This document shows positions 23,522 to 33,895 of a DNA stretch of 64,000 bases, piece by piece. Below the pieces are notes generated by a model that searched no databases, was not told the DNA's origin, and was given only the letters and a program-made list of their open reading frames with translations. This DNA is from Delphinapterus leucas. Lineage: Eukaryota > Chordata > Mammalia > Artiodactyla > Monodontidae. A program made the position numbers and the translations under genes. Location: the NCBI RefSeq assembly GCF_002288925.2, contig NW_022098058.1:568021-632020 (forward strand), given 5' to 3'. Positions within the stretch are counted from its first letter, which is position 1. Each line of letters opens with the position of its first letter.

Positions 23522-24563
23522 CCTTGAGGGCATCATGCTAAGTGAGATGAATCAGACAGAGAGAGAGAGATACTGTATGACCTCACTTGTATACGGAATC
23601 TTAAAAAAACAAAATGAACCCCCAAAAACCCCAAAAACAAAGAAGATACATGCACCCCAATGTTCACAGCAGCACTATTTACCACAGCCAAGACATGGAA
23701 GCAACCTAAGTGTCCATCGACAAATGAATGGATAAAGAGGATGTGGTACATACGCACAGTGGAATATTACTCAGCCATAAAAAAGAATGAAACGATGTCA
23801 TTTGCAGCAACATGGATGGACCTAGAGATTATCAAACTAAGTGAAGTAAGTCAGGTAGAGAAAGACCAATATCATATGATATCGCTTATATGTGGAATGT
23901 AAAATAAATGATACAAGTGAAATTCTTTGCAAAACAGAAACAGACTCACAGGCATAGAAAACAAACCTATGGTAACCAAAGCGGTGGGGGGGATTAGGAG
24001 GTTGGAATTAACATATATACACTATTATATACAAAATAGATAAACTACAAGGACCTAATGTATGGAACAGGGAACTGTATTCAATCTCTTGTAATAACCT
24101 ACAATGGAAAAGAATCTGAAAAAGAATCTGAATCACTATGCTGTACGTCTGAAACTAACACAACACTGTGTATCAACTATACTTCATTTAAAGCAAACAA
24201 ACAAACTCGTAGAAACAGATCAGATTGGTGGTTGCGAAAGGCCGGGGGGGTGGGGGTGGGTGAAATGAATGAAAGGGGTCAAGAGGTGCAAACTTCCAGC
24301 TACAAAATAAACAAGTCCTAGGGAGGGAATGCACAGCATTACATAGCTGACTACACTTAGTAATACTGGATGGTATATTTGGAAGTTGCCAAGAGAGTAG
24401 ATCTTTAAAGTTCTCAGCACAAGAAAAAACAAATTGTAACTATGTGTGGTAACAGATGTTCACTAAACACTGTGGTGAGTGTTTCACAATATATACATGT
24501 ATCAAGTCATTATGCTGTACACCTGAAACTAATAAAATGTTTTATGTCACTTACAGCCCAAAT
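23522..24563 (+). mobile_element. Old L1 3' end (L1MA-like), itself split
   Basis: The first part has 'cttgagggcatcatgctaag' and 'gatactgtatgacctcactt'. After the younger insertion it resumes at about 24195 with 'aaacagatcagattggtggt', then 'gtgcaaacttccagctacaa', 'ggaagttgccaagagagtag' and 'gctgtacacctgaaactaat'. This is the end of ORF2 and the 3' UTR of an older L1. Confidence 0.8.
23636..24190 (+). mobile_element. Younger L1 3' end nested in the older L1
   Basis: It starts near 'agaagatacatgcaccccaa' and runs through the ORF2 end ('gaatggataaagaggatgtg', 'ggatggacctagagattatc') and the 3' UTR ('gtatggaacagggaactgta', 'gctgtacgtctgaaactaac') to 'caactatacttcatttaaag'. The 5' end is truncated. 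It lies inside the older L1, whose sequence continues on both sides. The 80-codon frame at 23660-23902 is the last piece of its ORF2. Confidence 0.85.
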
Positions 24564-25074
24564 AAAAAATAATTAAGAAGTGGGAGCCACTTATTCTCCC
24601 TGTAAAGATAAAGGACTGGCCTTGAGAACTGGGCAAAAGTGTTGCCATGCCAGAAGTAACTTCTGGGCCTAGGCTTTGAGGAGACTGGCAGCTTCTACCT
24701 TGGTCTGTTGGAAGCCAAGAGCCAAGTAAGAAGCACGAATACTCTGAGTCCATCCTGCTCCATACTGGAGGGGCTCTGAGGATGAGACACCACGTAGGAG
24801 AGACAGAGGCCAGGCGGCATCAGGGTGACGACGTGTGAGTTAGTAAAGAACCATCTTGAAGGCAGGTCCTCCAGCCTCAGCTGCCTTCACTGATGATGCC
24901 AGGTGGATCAAAACAAACCTCCCGCTGAGCCTTTCCCAAGTTCCTAATACCCACAAAACTGTCAGCAAAATACACAGGTCACTGAAAATGATTAAGGTTG
25001 GGGAGAGCTGGTTATGCAGTAATAGATCATTGCAACAGAATTCATTTACCAAAGATGCTTATCTTGACCATGGC

Positions 25075-25465
25075 AAGCATTTTCCCACATCAGGGCCTTT
25101 ACACTGTTTTTTCTTTTTTTCCCTTCTGCCTGGGATGCTGTCCTTCTAATGCTTCTGCCTGGGATGTTTGTCTGACCAGGTCCTTCGAAGTGCTCAGGCG
25201 GTACATCCAACACCTCCAGTTTAGAAAGGCCTTCCCTGACCACCCTTTCTGAACTGTGTGCTCCCAACACATACAACCCGAGTCTCCCTATATCCCAACA
25301 CCCAGTTGAAATACCTTCCTTGGCTCATTTTTTTCCTAGTTAATAATGGGTGCCCCCATTCCTTAAGAATATGGAGCTTTGTCTCTCTGTTCATGGCCAT
25401 GATTTCAATCACCCAGAACAGTGCATGGCGCATATTAGGTACTCAAGAAATATCTGCCGACCAAA
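25075..25465 (+). mobile_element. L2 LINE 3' relic
   Basis: A clear plus-strand L2: 'cccacatcagggcctttaca', 'tctgcctgggatgctgtcct', 'aaggccttccctgaccaccc' and 'acccagaacagtgcatggcg' with 'taggtactcaagaaatat'. It carries a 29-bp internal tandem duplication ('ttctgcctgggatg' at 25124 and 25153). Confidence 0.85.
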
Positions 25466-26049
25466 CTAAACATTCCTTAAAAAAAAAAAAATTAAAGAAT
25501 ATGCATATCGTCAGAATACTTGAGGAAACAAAATGGACCTCCAGGAGGAAAAAGTTGTAAATTGTGATAAAATTACATTGTAATAAAGCAAATAAAAGCT
25601 TTTATCCCTCACTTAACCCGGTTCTTGCGGTTCTTGTGTTTCCAAATTAAGAATCTAAAGGAATGTTTTAAAATTTTCCTTCCTGATTCTCCAGAGTAAG
25701 ACGCTGGACATTAAAATATCATTTACAACAGACATTACTCCATTATCGAGCAATGCTTCCCTCTTAAATGCAACCCATTTTTCTCACCTCAAGATTTCAA
25801 TTTAAAATGTACACGAAGGCGTAATTTTGTTAAGCGAAAACCGTGAATTCAAAGGTATTGCCACAGTGCCACCTGGTGGTGAATGCTGATTCTGCACATT
25901 TTTCTCCTGACTCAGCGTGGGAATAAGGAGGAAAGGGAATCTTGCACCTCAGATTACAAAGTGCGTGACATACGAGATTTTATTCGAGATACAATGGTTT
26001 GACATGGGTAATATTATTCCCGTGTCATGGAGGCTGAGAGAACGGAAAG
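25466..26049. other. Mostly unique sequence with a CTCF-like motif
   Basis: An A run lies at about 25479-25490. The rest shows no repeat or gene except the motif listed at 25865-25879. Confidence 0.4.
25865..25879 (-). promoter_or_regulatory. CTCF-type motif, full core match
   Basis: On the minus strand the 15-base core reads CCACCAGGTGGCACT, matching the CTCF core CCASYAGRKGGCRSY at every position. CTCF is a zinc-finger protein that blocks enhancers and anchors loops. Binding is inferred from the motif only. Confidence 0.55.
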
Positions 26050-26275
26050 GACAAACATTTATTGATACCTAATATGGACTGTATTAGGTAAGGCCTTTTG
26101 AATCATTTTTCTCGTTTAATACTTGAAATAATCTCGGGATATCAATACTACCCTCATGTAAATAAGCAGACTTGCGCATGCGCACCGTGATGTTCAGTGT
26201 CTTGTCAGACATCTAGTCAATGGAGGTTCGGCTCCAGGAATGCCGGCCTCTGAGCCTGTTTCCACTGTGTTGTAC
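26050..26275 (-). mobile_element. MIR SINE, diverged
   Basis: 'acatttattgatacctaata', 'catttttctcgtttaatact' and 'caatactaccctcatgtaaa' fit a reversed MIR. The remainder to 26275 aligns only loosely. Confidence 0.5.
26173..26184. promoter_or_regulatory. NRF1-type palindrome
   Basis: TGCGCATGCGCA is the perfect 12-bp NRF1 palindrome. It contains two CpGs yet lies in non-island DNA inside a MIR relic. NRF1 usually acts at CpG-island promoters, and no promoter is seen here. Confidence 0.5.
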
Positions 26276-26359
26276 AGCAGCGCTAAAGAGCTTCACCAAG
26301 TTTGCTAAGCAGGTAAGTGTTAGAGACAAAACCAAAGCCCCAGACTTCTGGCTCCGAAG

Positions 26360-26440
26360 TTAACTCATTCTGTAAACATTTACCGCGTGCCTACTCTATG
26401 CCAGAGATTGTGCTGGATGCTGGGACATCCCAGTGACCCG
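26360..26440 (-). mobile_element. L2/MIR fragment
   Basis: 'taaacatttaccgcgtgcct' and 'agattgtgctggatgctggg' fit a reversed L2 end. Confidence 0.5.
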
Positions 26441-26554
26441 TATCTATTACTGTGTTCTTTCTACAGCCCCAGAAAGCCGGTCATTGCCTTTTCTTTCAAA
26501 ATGTGACCAACACATCAAAATCCAGCAGGCTCTAGTCAACTCTGGATAATACTT

Positions 26555-26900
26555 TCATCCACTCATTCATTCATCCAACAAACAGTCATCAAACTAAATT
26601 TCATTGTGGGCAAAACCAGAAGTAGTCCCTGCCATCGTGGAGCTGATAACCCAATTGGGGAGACAGATAATAATCAAATAATCACAATAAAATGTAAAAT
26701 ACCCATCGTTGCAGAGTTGTGGGTAGGAGAGATGTGGTACATAAGGGCATATAATAGGGAGAGTGGACAGTTCAGATCATCAGGAAGTCATGAGGAAGCC
26801 AACAGGATAAGTAGGAGTTATGGAGGCAAAGAGGAGAGGAAAGAATTCCAGGTGGAGGAACCTGCATGTGCAAAGGCCCTGAGGTACTGGACGGATATGT
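26555..26900 (-). mobile_element. L2 LINE 3' relic
   Basis: 'ctcattcattcatccaacaa', 'gtccctgccatcgtggagct', 'ggggagacagataataatca', 'agaattccaggtggaggaac' and 'tgtgcaaaggccctgaggta' are the reversed L2 3' region in the right order. The 130-codon frame across it is a shadow. Confidence 0.85.
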
Positions 26901-27142
26901 ATCATCCTAAATACAAAAATCTTTTCCACCAGGCTTCTGCCTTACATCAGAAAACAGAAGTACATTCTACGGACCTCAGATGCACTCAGAAAACCTAAGT
27001 AAATTCAAACCATCCCAAGATGCCCATCTTGTAACTACCAGCTAATTAGAAGAGCCTCAAATTTGTGTACTACTTCCAATTTCCAAAACACTTTTACACC
27101 AGATTATGTTTACTCTTTCCCAAAGAGAAACGTATGGTTATT
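26901..27142. other. Unassigned sequence
   Basis: Short spacer between the L2 relic and a SINE. Nothing is recognised. Confidence 0.35.
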
Positions 27143-27346
27143 TTTTTTTTTTTTGCGGTACGCGGGCCTCTCACTGCTGTGGCCTCTCCTGTTGCGGAGC
27201 ACAGGTTCCGGACGCGCAGGCTCAGCGGCCATGGCTCACGGGCCCAGCCGCTCCGCGGCATGTGGGATCCTCCCGGACCAGGGCACGAACCCGCGTCCCC
27301 TGCATCAGCAGGCGGACCCTCAACCACTGCACCACCAGGGGAGCCC
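27143..27346 (-). mobile_element. Short tRNA-derived SINE (CHR-2 type)
   Basis: In reverse it runs from 'ggggctcccctggtggtgca' to 'gtaccgcaaaaaa'. A 12-bp TSD 'cgtatggttatt' lies at 27131-27142 and 27347-27358. It is about 205 bp, close to full length, with an intact-looking B box region. The frames of 100-150 codons in all phases are GC-rich SINE shadows. Confidence 0.95.
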
Positions 27347-27979
27347 CGTATGGTTATTCTTGCACACACAGAGGAGAGGGAGGCCCAAAAAGCCAAATGA
27401 GCTGTCCACGTTAGCCGGTAGCCCTCACAGAACTTCACAATCCCAATCCAATTATGTTTTCACCACACTTCCTGGTGTTAAATTACAGTGTAACTTACTA
27501 CATGGTCACTGCTAATTGACCACGCTGCAATCTGAGAGTAACCATTTGACAAATAAATCAAAATTAGTTCTGATTTTCACATTATTAATGTTCTTAGCTT
27601 TCTAGACAACAATTTTGCTACACGTAATTCACTGGCCAGCAGTACTTCGGTTAATATTCTGGTCTAAAAAACAGATACCAGTCTCCTGTTTTCTTGGCTA
27701 TCTGATCAACACTCAACTGGGGAATTTAATCAACCGAGCGATGTCAAACTAGTTTAGTTAGTGTTTTCCACTGAACTGCTCAATTCTTTAATGGATTTTT
27801 ATCAGATTGATCAGTTAGATGAGAGCTGGGAAGATGTAACAGGATAAATCAATGAACTTTAAACTTAGTACGAGAGTGGGATAGGAGGGAATAAAAGCTG
27901 TCGTTTGTATCCCATAGATAAAATTCAAACCCGTGGTAAACTCCATTCACCAAAATAGCTACCAGAAAAAAGCAAACCC
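27347..27979. other. Unassigned AT-moderate sequence
   Basis: No repeat or gene is recognised. Confidence 0.35.
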
Positions 27980-28110
27980 TGTCATTCATTTATTCGCGCA
28001 TGCACACATGCATTCATACCTTCTTTCAGTCATTATCATTAATTCTGTATCTACTAAGAGCCAGACCTGGGCCAAGTAGGATGGTACAGAAATGATTAAG
28101 AGGAGGGTAC
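27980..28110 (-). mobile_element. Possible L2 fragment
   Basis: 'tcattcatttattcgcgcat' and 'taagagccagacctgggcca' weakly resemble a reversed L2 end. Low certainty. Confidence 0.25.
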
Positions 28111-28214
28111 AAGACTGTGCCAACTACCAATTTATTGCCTTTCAGCTCCAGATCCATCTTTCACTGCCAGCTCGGTGAAAATATCTTCCGAAGATGACAA
28201 GATGCTAAATTTTG

Positions 28215-28231
28215 TCACTAGAGGGCGCTGG
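28215..28231 (+). promoter_or_regulatory. CTCF-type motif
   Basis: TCACTAGAGGGCGCTGG matches the CTCF core at 14 of 15 positions (the first base differs). It contains a CpG and sits in repeat-free DNA about 110 bp upstream of a G-rich tract. Binding is inferred from the motif only. Confidence 0.55.
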
Positions 28232-28327
28232 AGAAACACTGCAAGAAGAAGAGGCTTCTCTTTCCACTCCCATGCTTTTCCATTTGCTTCTTCTGGTTTC
28301 TACCAAGAGCTGTTGCCAGCAGCGTTT

Positions 28328-28349
28328 GGGGGTGGGAGGGGGGCGGGGG
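28328..28349 (+). repeat. G-quadruplex-capable tract
   Basis: Four or more runs of at least three G, separated by single bases, in 22 bp. This is enough for a G-quadruplex on the plus strand. Confidence 0.6.
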
Positions 28350-28544
28350 AACAGCTGGTGACCGTCATCCCCATCAACTTTCAGTGACATCTCCAGGATG
28401 GATCTCCAGGGAGCTACAGGCAGCCAGCAGTCAGCTCCCAGCCTCAGCTCACCTGCACCTGGAAGGGGTTTCTCCTGCTGGCTGGTCCCTGCCTCTCCTC
28501 CTGTTGTTTCCTGCTTGCCCTGCAACTGTAGACACCCACCCACA

Positions 28545-28575
28545 CCCCCCCCCCCCCCGAGAACATCCCCCCCCC
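28545..28575 (-). repeat. Poly-C tracts (C14 and C9)
   Basis: C14 at 28545-28558 and C9 at 28567-28575 separated by eight bases. The minus strand is G-rich. Homopolymer length may be unreliable in an assembly. Confidence 0.7.
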
Positions 28576-28740
28576 ACCGCGGCAGGGATGAAGTTCAACC
28601 CAGTCTGAATCCCCCCTTGGGAAGGGGGTCCACCTTCTCATTATGTCCCTTCCTTCAGACTCTCCCTTGGCCCTACGGTATTCTTTGGGGTTCTCTTTAC
28701 TCCTCTCTCGATCATCTCTGATATAGGCAATAATTCTTTT

Positions 28741-28968
28741 ACCAGTGGTGATCAAGCAGGGGTCACTTTCAGACCAAGGGACAGTGGTGATTGTCTAGAC
28801 ATGTTTTCAGCTGTCACAACAGGGGAAGGAGGAAGCAGTGCTCCCGGCAGCCAGTGTGCAGGGGCCAGGGATGCTGCTAATAAACATCCTCAGGGCAAAA
28901 ACATTCCCCTGAATTCAGACTTATCCAGCCCCAAATATCAACAGTCGCTGGGGCTGAGCAACCCTGCT
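28741..28968 (+). mobile_element. MER20 (hAT-Charlie relic)
   Basis: 'gtggtgattgtctagacatg', 'cagctgtcacaacaggg', 'gccagggatgctgctaataa' and 'cccaaatatcaacagtcgct' follow the MER20 order. It ends 'gagcaaccctg'. Confidence 0.8.
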
Positions 28969-29469
28969 TCATGGTCAGCTTTCCTTGTTGAGATGACTGT
29001 GTGGGGTTTTTTTTTCTCCTCCTGGACCGTAACTGCTGCGGTTAGAAATGCAGACAGATAAATTAAATCAGACCCCGGGAAGTTTCCTCACCAGGCTTTT
29101 GTCTTAGCAGCTCTGGCTTGTCTAAAGAACCTGCTATGTTTTTCCTTGTATCGTTTGACCTGTTGTTGCTGATGGAGTGAGAAAAAGCACAAGGGCTGGA
29201 GGATGAAAAGAGGAATCCTGGGAAATGTTTTTTCTCCTTTAGCTTGGCATGGAATTTTCTTACTGATGAATGGGGAACGCATCCTCCACACACTCCAACT
29301 GCTATTCCCTGCCGAAAGCAGGTGGTGGTAACAGTGAATAAGGACACCACGAGATGGCAGCTCAAGTGCTCATTAACAAAGAGAATTTAAGCATGAAATA
29401 CTAGAATATAAAATGTAACGCAAAATCGCCTCCTATTAGAGAAGGGCATTGAAAGACCACCAGTCCAAT
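28969..29469. other. Unassigned sequence
   Basis: No repeat or gene is recognised. It contains the CTCF-like site at 29347. Confidence 0.35.
29347..29361 (+). promoter_or_regulatory. CTCF-like motif (one mismatch)
   Basis: CCACGAGATGGCAGC matches the CTCF core at 14 of 15 positions; position 5 is G where C or T is usual. Lower certainty than the 25.9-kb site. Confidence 0.35.
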
Positions 29470-29620
29470 GGTACCCAAATCAGGAGGAAAATCAGAGACA
29501 TCTGGAGATTTTCTGAAGAATACAGCTTCTGGGGCCCCAGCCCATAATGATTAAATCAAAGTCTCTGGGAGGCAAGAGAGTCTAATGCTTTTATTTTAAA
29601 CAGAGCCACTGCTGGCCTAT
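29470..29620 (+). mobile_element. MER5-type DNA transposon relic (diverged)
   Basis: 'ccaatggtacccaaatcagg', 'acatctggagattttctgaa', 'tctggggccccagcccataa' and 'atcaaagtctctgggaggca' follow the MER5 order loosely. Confidence 0.5.
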
Positions 29621-29839
29621 ACGGCACCTTTATGAAAAATAGAAAAGGCATTGTTCTCTGCACCAGGTACATGACTTGGCAGGTAGAGAATCTGGGTGTT
29701 AGTCCCCTCCCATCCTCTCAAGCAAGTTCACTTGTGCAGTGCACAACCTGCTCAACTCTACATGGGAGCCCTGATTTGCAAAATGAAGAAACTGAGGCCC
29801 ACAGGATTCAATTTCATTCTTTTGCTAATTTATTCTCTG

Positions 29840-29950
29840 GCCCATTCACTCACTCAACCACTGAGCACTTGATACAGGCCAAACTCTGTGGGAATAAGAT
29901 GAATAAGACATGGCCTCCACCCTCAGGTCCATCTGGAAAACAACTTGAAC
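29840..29950 (-). mobile_element. L2 LINE fragment
   Basis: 'cactcactcaaccactgagc' and 'gcctccaccctcaggtccat' fit a reversed L2 end. Confidence 0.45.
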
Positions 29951-29954
29951 AAAA

Positions 29955-30125
29955 TGCTTTTGTGTATGTTATGGCATCTGATCATCCAACAACATAGAGA
30001 GGTAGGGAGTAGTATTATTATCCCTGTTGGACAGGTTGAGAAACAGAGGGTGTGAGATGTGCAAAATCACACCCAAAATCCGGTCCTGAGATGGAATCAG
30101 AACCCAGACCCTCAAATCTCAGGGG
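29955..30125 (-). mobile_element. MIR SINE
   Basis: 'agtagtattattatccctgt', 'gagaaacagagggtgtgaga' and 'gaatcagaacccagaccctc' give the reversed MIR order. Confidence 0.7.
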
Positions 30126-31019
30126 AGTTCTTGTCACTTAATTCAATGTTGCCTGCTCTAGGAGGCCACAGTGTTGCCCCAGATCCCAGCCTCGCACACA
30201 GCCTATCCCCCAAAGGTGGGCTGTCATGAGTCATTTTCTTCCCTAGTCTCACATCCTTGGGTTTTCTGCCTGATGAGGGAGACCTGTCTGTCAGATAGAC
30301 ATCCATGCACACGGATGCCCTCTCAGTTCCAATGACTGGATCTGACAATGAATGAGAAATGCAGGGGAAGGCGGGACCATGTGAAGGTAGTAAATGGATC
30401 TCCTGTTCCTGGAAAACGTACCCAGGGTTCATCTCTCCTCTAACAATTAAGTTTTTTCTTCACAGCGCTAATCACTAGATTACACTAATGCTTAGCTCTG
30501 GATTTGCTTCTGCCATTCACATGTCAGTGCGTGGAGGGCTGGGATTTGCCTGACTTGTTCGGTTGCATCTCCCAGAAGGAGGACAGTATCTGGCTCATAG
30601 AAAACACTGGCTGAATAAATGCATGAAGGAAGGAAGGAAGGAACACATTTTATAGACCTCATGAAGCCGGGCCAACCTAACCTTTATCTGCCTTTAGGAG
30701 AAAAGCCAAAAGCAATGTGACTTTGTAATTTCAACAAGAAGCCATAAAACTCTCTGTCTTTAATAATGCAGTGTCTTCTTTGTCAGGAAACTTGAGTATT
30801 TCCTTTCCAAACCCGTACATTTATAGCTAAGACATTTTTTGCTTCACTGTCAGTAAAGGAATTTTCCTCAAGTGGCACGAGCCAGTTTATGGCCTCTTTC
30901 TTTTTATGTGAACAGTTAAAAAAAAAATCCATCTTGTCATTTTGTGGCTCTCAAATGGTCCAGAATAAACCACCCAAGTCAAATGTGGACAGGATGAACA
31001 CCATGCTAATGATGATACG
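30126..31019. other. Unassigned sequence with an L2-like end
   Basis: 'gacagtatctggctcataga' to 'gctgaataaatgcatgaagg' (30583-30629) resembles an L2 3' end followed by a small GGAA repeat (30625-30641). The rest is unassigned. Confidence 0.4.
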
Positions 31020-31190
31020 TCACAGAGCCCCAAAATACTAGAGGTGGGAGAAGTCTTACAGAGTACGTGTGTCAGTCTCATATTCTTAAGGATGCAAGGA
31101 ACTGCAGCCCAGACTGGTTAAAGGAATTATTGAAAACCACATGGCAAGGTGGTATCAAGGCTGGGACCAGATCACAGCTGTCACTGATGG
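31020..31190 (-). mobile_element. MIR-like fragment
   Basis: 'gaactgcagcccagactggt' and 'aaaccacatggcaaggtggt' fit a diverged reversed MIR. Confidence 0.35.
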
Positions 31191-31209
31191 TTCATTTCTT
31201 CTGTGAAGG

Positions 31210-31290
31210 TGATCAGATCAACTACACTTCAATAAAATTTTTTTAAAGATAAAAATAGTTTAAAATAAATAAATAAAATTTTTAAAAAGA
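31210..31290 (+). mobile_element. Very short L1 3' end plus AAAT tail
   Basis: 'tcaactacacttcaataaaa' is the last part of an L1 3' UTR. An AAAT-rich tail follows at about 31250-31285. It is a severely 5'-truncated insertion; no clear TSD was found. Confidence 0.55.
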
Positions 31291-31429
31291 TGATTAGAAA
31301 TAGAATCACAGCATCAGGCATCTGTGACACCAACCTGCACTTACATGGAGCAATGAGAAAAGAAAAATGTGGCTCTAATTCAGCTGCCCTATCTTCTATC
31401 TCTAGTCACTACCCAGTTCTGGGATAAAT

Positions 31430-31970
31430 GGGTGTGACTTGCAGTTGAATGTGTCAGGTAGATTTTGTGGCCTACAAACTGCAAACTCAAAGCCTAGTGG
31501 CTTAAAGAAGTGACCATACATATAGCACATGGCTCTATGGGTTGGCAACCTGGGCTGGGCTCAGCCGGAAGATTCTTCTGGCCTCAGTTCACCCATGAAT
31601 CAGCCATTAGTGGCTGGTTATAGGAAGCCCCGTTTCTGGGGGCAGCTGGTATATCTGCTGGGGTGATCACAGAGATCAGGTCACGTGTCTGTCATCCCCT
31701 GGCAAACTAGCTGTGCTTGTCAACACGGCAGTGGCAGGGTTGTGAGAAAGAGAAAAAGCCTGTGGGGCCTCTTGAGGCCTAGGCTGGAGCTGGCATGCCC
31801 TTCCTCCCAGTATTCTACTGGTATGTCAGACCACAGGTGGCCTACCTTCAGGGGCAAAGACAAGACTCCACCTCTTTATGGGTGGAGCTTAAAGTCACAT
31901 TGCAAAGGCATGGGAACAAGGCAGGAATGAATTGGGGACCACTTTTGCAATCTCCCATGTCAATCAACAA
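31430..31970. repeat. Unresolved old interspersed repeat
   Basis: 'gcctagtggcttaaagaagt', 'ggttggcaacctgggctggg', 'gaagattcttctggcctcag' and 'agtcacattgcaaaggcatg' resemble a recurrent old repeat with a 'gtggcttaaa...' block. The family is not resolved. Confidence 0.35.
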
Positions 31971-32214
31971 GGTGAACACACCCCTCCCCCATTGCCCTAG
32001 AGTCTGGTGCACCCTGCTTTACAAGAATCTCCCAGCCAATCAGGACATTCATGCACATCTTTAGTGAGTATAAGCTCACATCACTATTAAGAGATAGTAA
32101 GAGGACACGATATTTGAAATGGAGAGAGTCACCAACCCCTTCGGGGAAGTTGGGTGCACAGAGCTACCTTAAATAGTTACGTTACACACAGGAAGTTTAC
32201 TTAAACTACTGTTA

Positions 32215-32445
32215 AGTGTGTGGGTCCCGGGGACACCAGGCTGGGTTTGGACCTCAGGGTGACCACTTACCAGCTGTGTGACCCCACACAAATTACTGAA
32301 CCTCTCCAGACATCAGGTTCCCTGTCTGCAAAATGGGATCACCGTCACCAAATGGTTTCACAAGCCTGGAGTGAAGATGAGGTGGAGTAACGCACAGGCC
32401 TCACACACAGGACGCATAATAAACGTTGCCGGCCATCAGCTTTTC
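32215..32445 (+). mobile_element. MIR SINE
   Basis: 'gtgaccacttaccagctgtg' and 'ctgtctgcaaaatgggatca' are MIR core landmarks. The end 'cgcataataaacgttgc' fits the MIR 3' end. Confidence 0.8.
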
Positions 32446-33324
32446 TATGATTATAATAAAAGAAGGAGAGACACACTTTCCCTCCTGCACCCTTGGCACT
32501 TTTGTCTTCTGGGTCCAGACAGAATTTGGTGCCTTGTAGCTCTGTCATCCACAAAGGGGAGAGGCCTCGGGGGAGGAGGAGAGGGCAGTGGCCCAACCCA
32601 GGAGAGCAGTCAGATATCCCAATACTACAGGATGGAGGAGAAGACAGCACTGGCCTCTCTCCCGTGCTGCATCCTTACAGGGGGCAGGACCACCCAAAAG
32701 GTACAGTGAGCAGAGAGAAGGTGTCCACCCTAAGCTCTATGGCATTCAGACCTGCAGAAAAGGTCCCAGGAGAAAGCAGTCCCCGAGAGGCCTGGGGGGC
32801 CACGACAGCCAGGAGCGAGACCAAAGAGGCCTTCACGTGCCCTCTGGGCCACGGGAACCCCAAGGGCCCCTCACACAAGCCTGGGGATGGCGGAGGGCTG
32901 CTCGAAACATAAACCAGTCTGAAGGTCTTGCCCTTTCTGACAAATGGGGGAAGGGCCAAGGCAGACTGATTTGGTTTAGAAACACAGAGAATGTGGATTG
33001 TTTCTGGGGTCTTCTCCCCAGCTCCCCCCTCCCCCCCCTTTCTTTTTCTTCTTGTGATATTGACGCATGAGTCCATTTCACCCGCCCACAGAGGACAAGC
33101 TCAGCTAACAAACGCCCCCGCTGGGGTGGCAGCTGAGGACCACGGCGAGGCTCCCAGGCATCTCTGGGCGTCTTCTACCAGGGCCACGGCCAGGCTACAC
33201 CCAACACAGCAAGAGAAAGCCGAGGCCACACACCCACTGATCCCGCTTCAGGGGGCAGCCCCCTCAGGCCACACGGGGACAGAAAGGCCTGGGAGGCAAC
33301 TGAGAGGTGCCATGCAAGACCTGT
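32446..33324. other. GC-rich unique sequence
   Basis: It holds overlapping frames of 133-160 codons on both strands with no recognisable domains, as expected in GC-rich DNA without a gene. A C/T-rich tract lies at about 33020-33055. Confidence 0.4.
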
Positions 33325-33465
33325 GTTTGGGGGTCAGGGAGTCCAACCCTCAGCTCTGCCCCGTGCCCACATCAGCCTCCACTCTGGGCTCAGGTTCCCC
33401 TTCTGTCCAGTGGAGACTGAATGGACCTCAAAGGACCACAGGGAGAACTAAATAAGAGAATTCAT
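33325..33465 (+). mobile_element. MIR-like fragment
   Basis: 'ccctcagctctgccccgtgc' and 'tcaggttccccttctgtcca' resemble a MIR with internal changes. Confidence 0.4.
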
Positions 33466-33895
33466 GTCAGGAAGTTGGCACATCTGGGCTTGTGATAAAT
33501 CCCATGGGTCTCTAAGTAGAAGTGAGTCCTGGTGCTGGTGTGAGCAGAGCTCCCTCCTCTGTGCCCCCTTCAGGAAACCAGACTCATCCCCATCACAACC
33601 TTCACCCCTTGGCTTGCAGACCCGCCTCCCCAACAAACTGCACTCACATCCTGAGGCCTGGATATACTAGGTGCTCAGTAAGTGGTAAAAAAGTCAAGCA
33701 ACAAATGCTCATCTGTCAGTCCAGGATTTCAAGTTCATCGTCCACAAACAGAAAATGTTTATTTTGGGAGCATCCCCTCAAACTTCATAGGGGTGATGTG
33801 ATGGTCAAAAGAGAAGACGTCCAGAATGGCACTGACCTTGGGGCCCTGGAATTTCCCAAGAAATGGTAGCTATTATTATGAACTATTAATCATTC
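33466..33895. other. Unassigned sequence
   Basis: 'ctaggtgctcagtaagtgg' near 33668-33686 may be an L2/MIR end. Nothing else is recognised. Confidence 0.35.

Larger units (their letters stand above)
23455..25045 (+). mobile_element. MLT1-type LTR (ERVL-MaLR) split by L1 insertion
   Basis: The 5' part ends in 'actccttccatcaagaggtg'. The 3' part resumes at about 24564 with 'taagaagtgggagccactta' and contains 'gagaccaccacg'-like sequence ('gatgagacaccacgtaggag'), 'agccaagagccaagtaag' and the end 'ctggttatgcagtaatagat'. A 1.04-kb L1 lies between the parts. 'aagaggtgggtccact' before it and 'aagaagtgggagccact' after it look like the decayed TSD of that insertion. Confidence 0.6.

Noticed and set aside
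27063..27515. Several 100-150 codon frames in all phases at the SINEs (also at 34.3, 41.3, 59.0 and 59.4 kb)
   Set aside because: The same peptide (for example 'LRYAGLSLLWPLLLRSTGS') recurs at every SINE copy; these are shadows of GC-rich SINE DNA.
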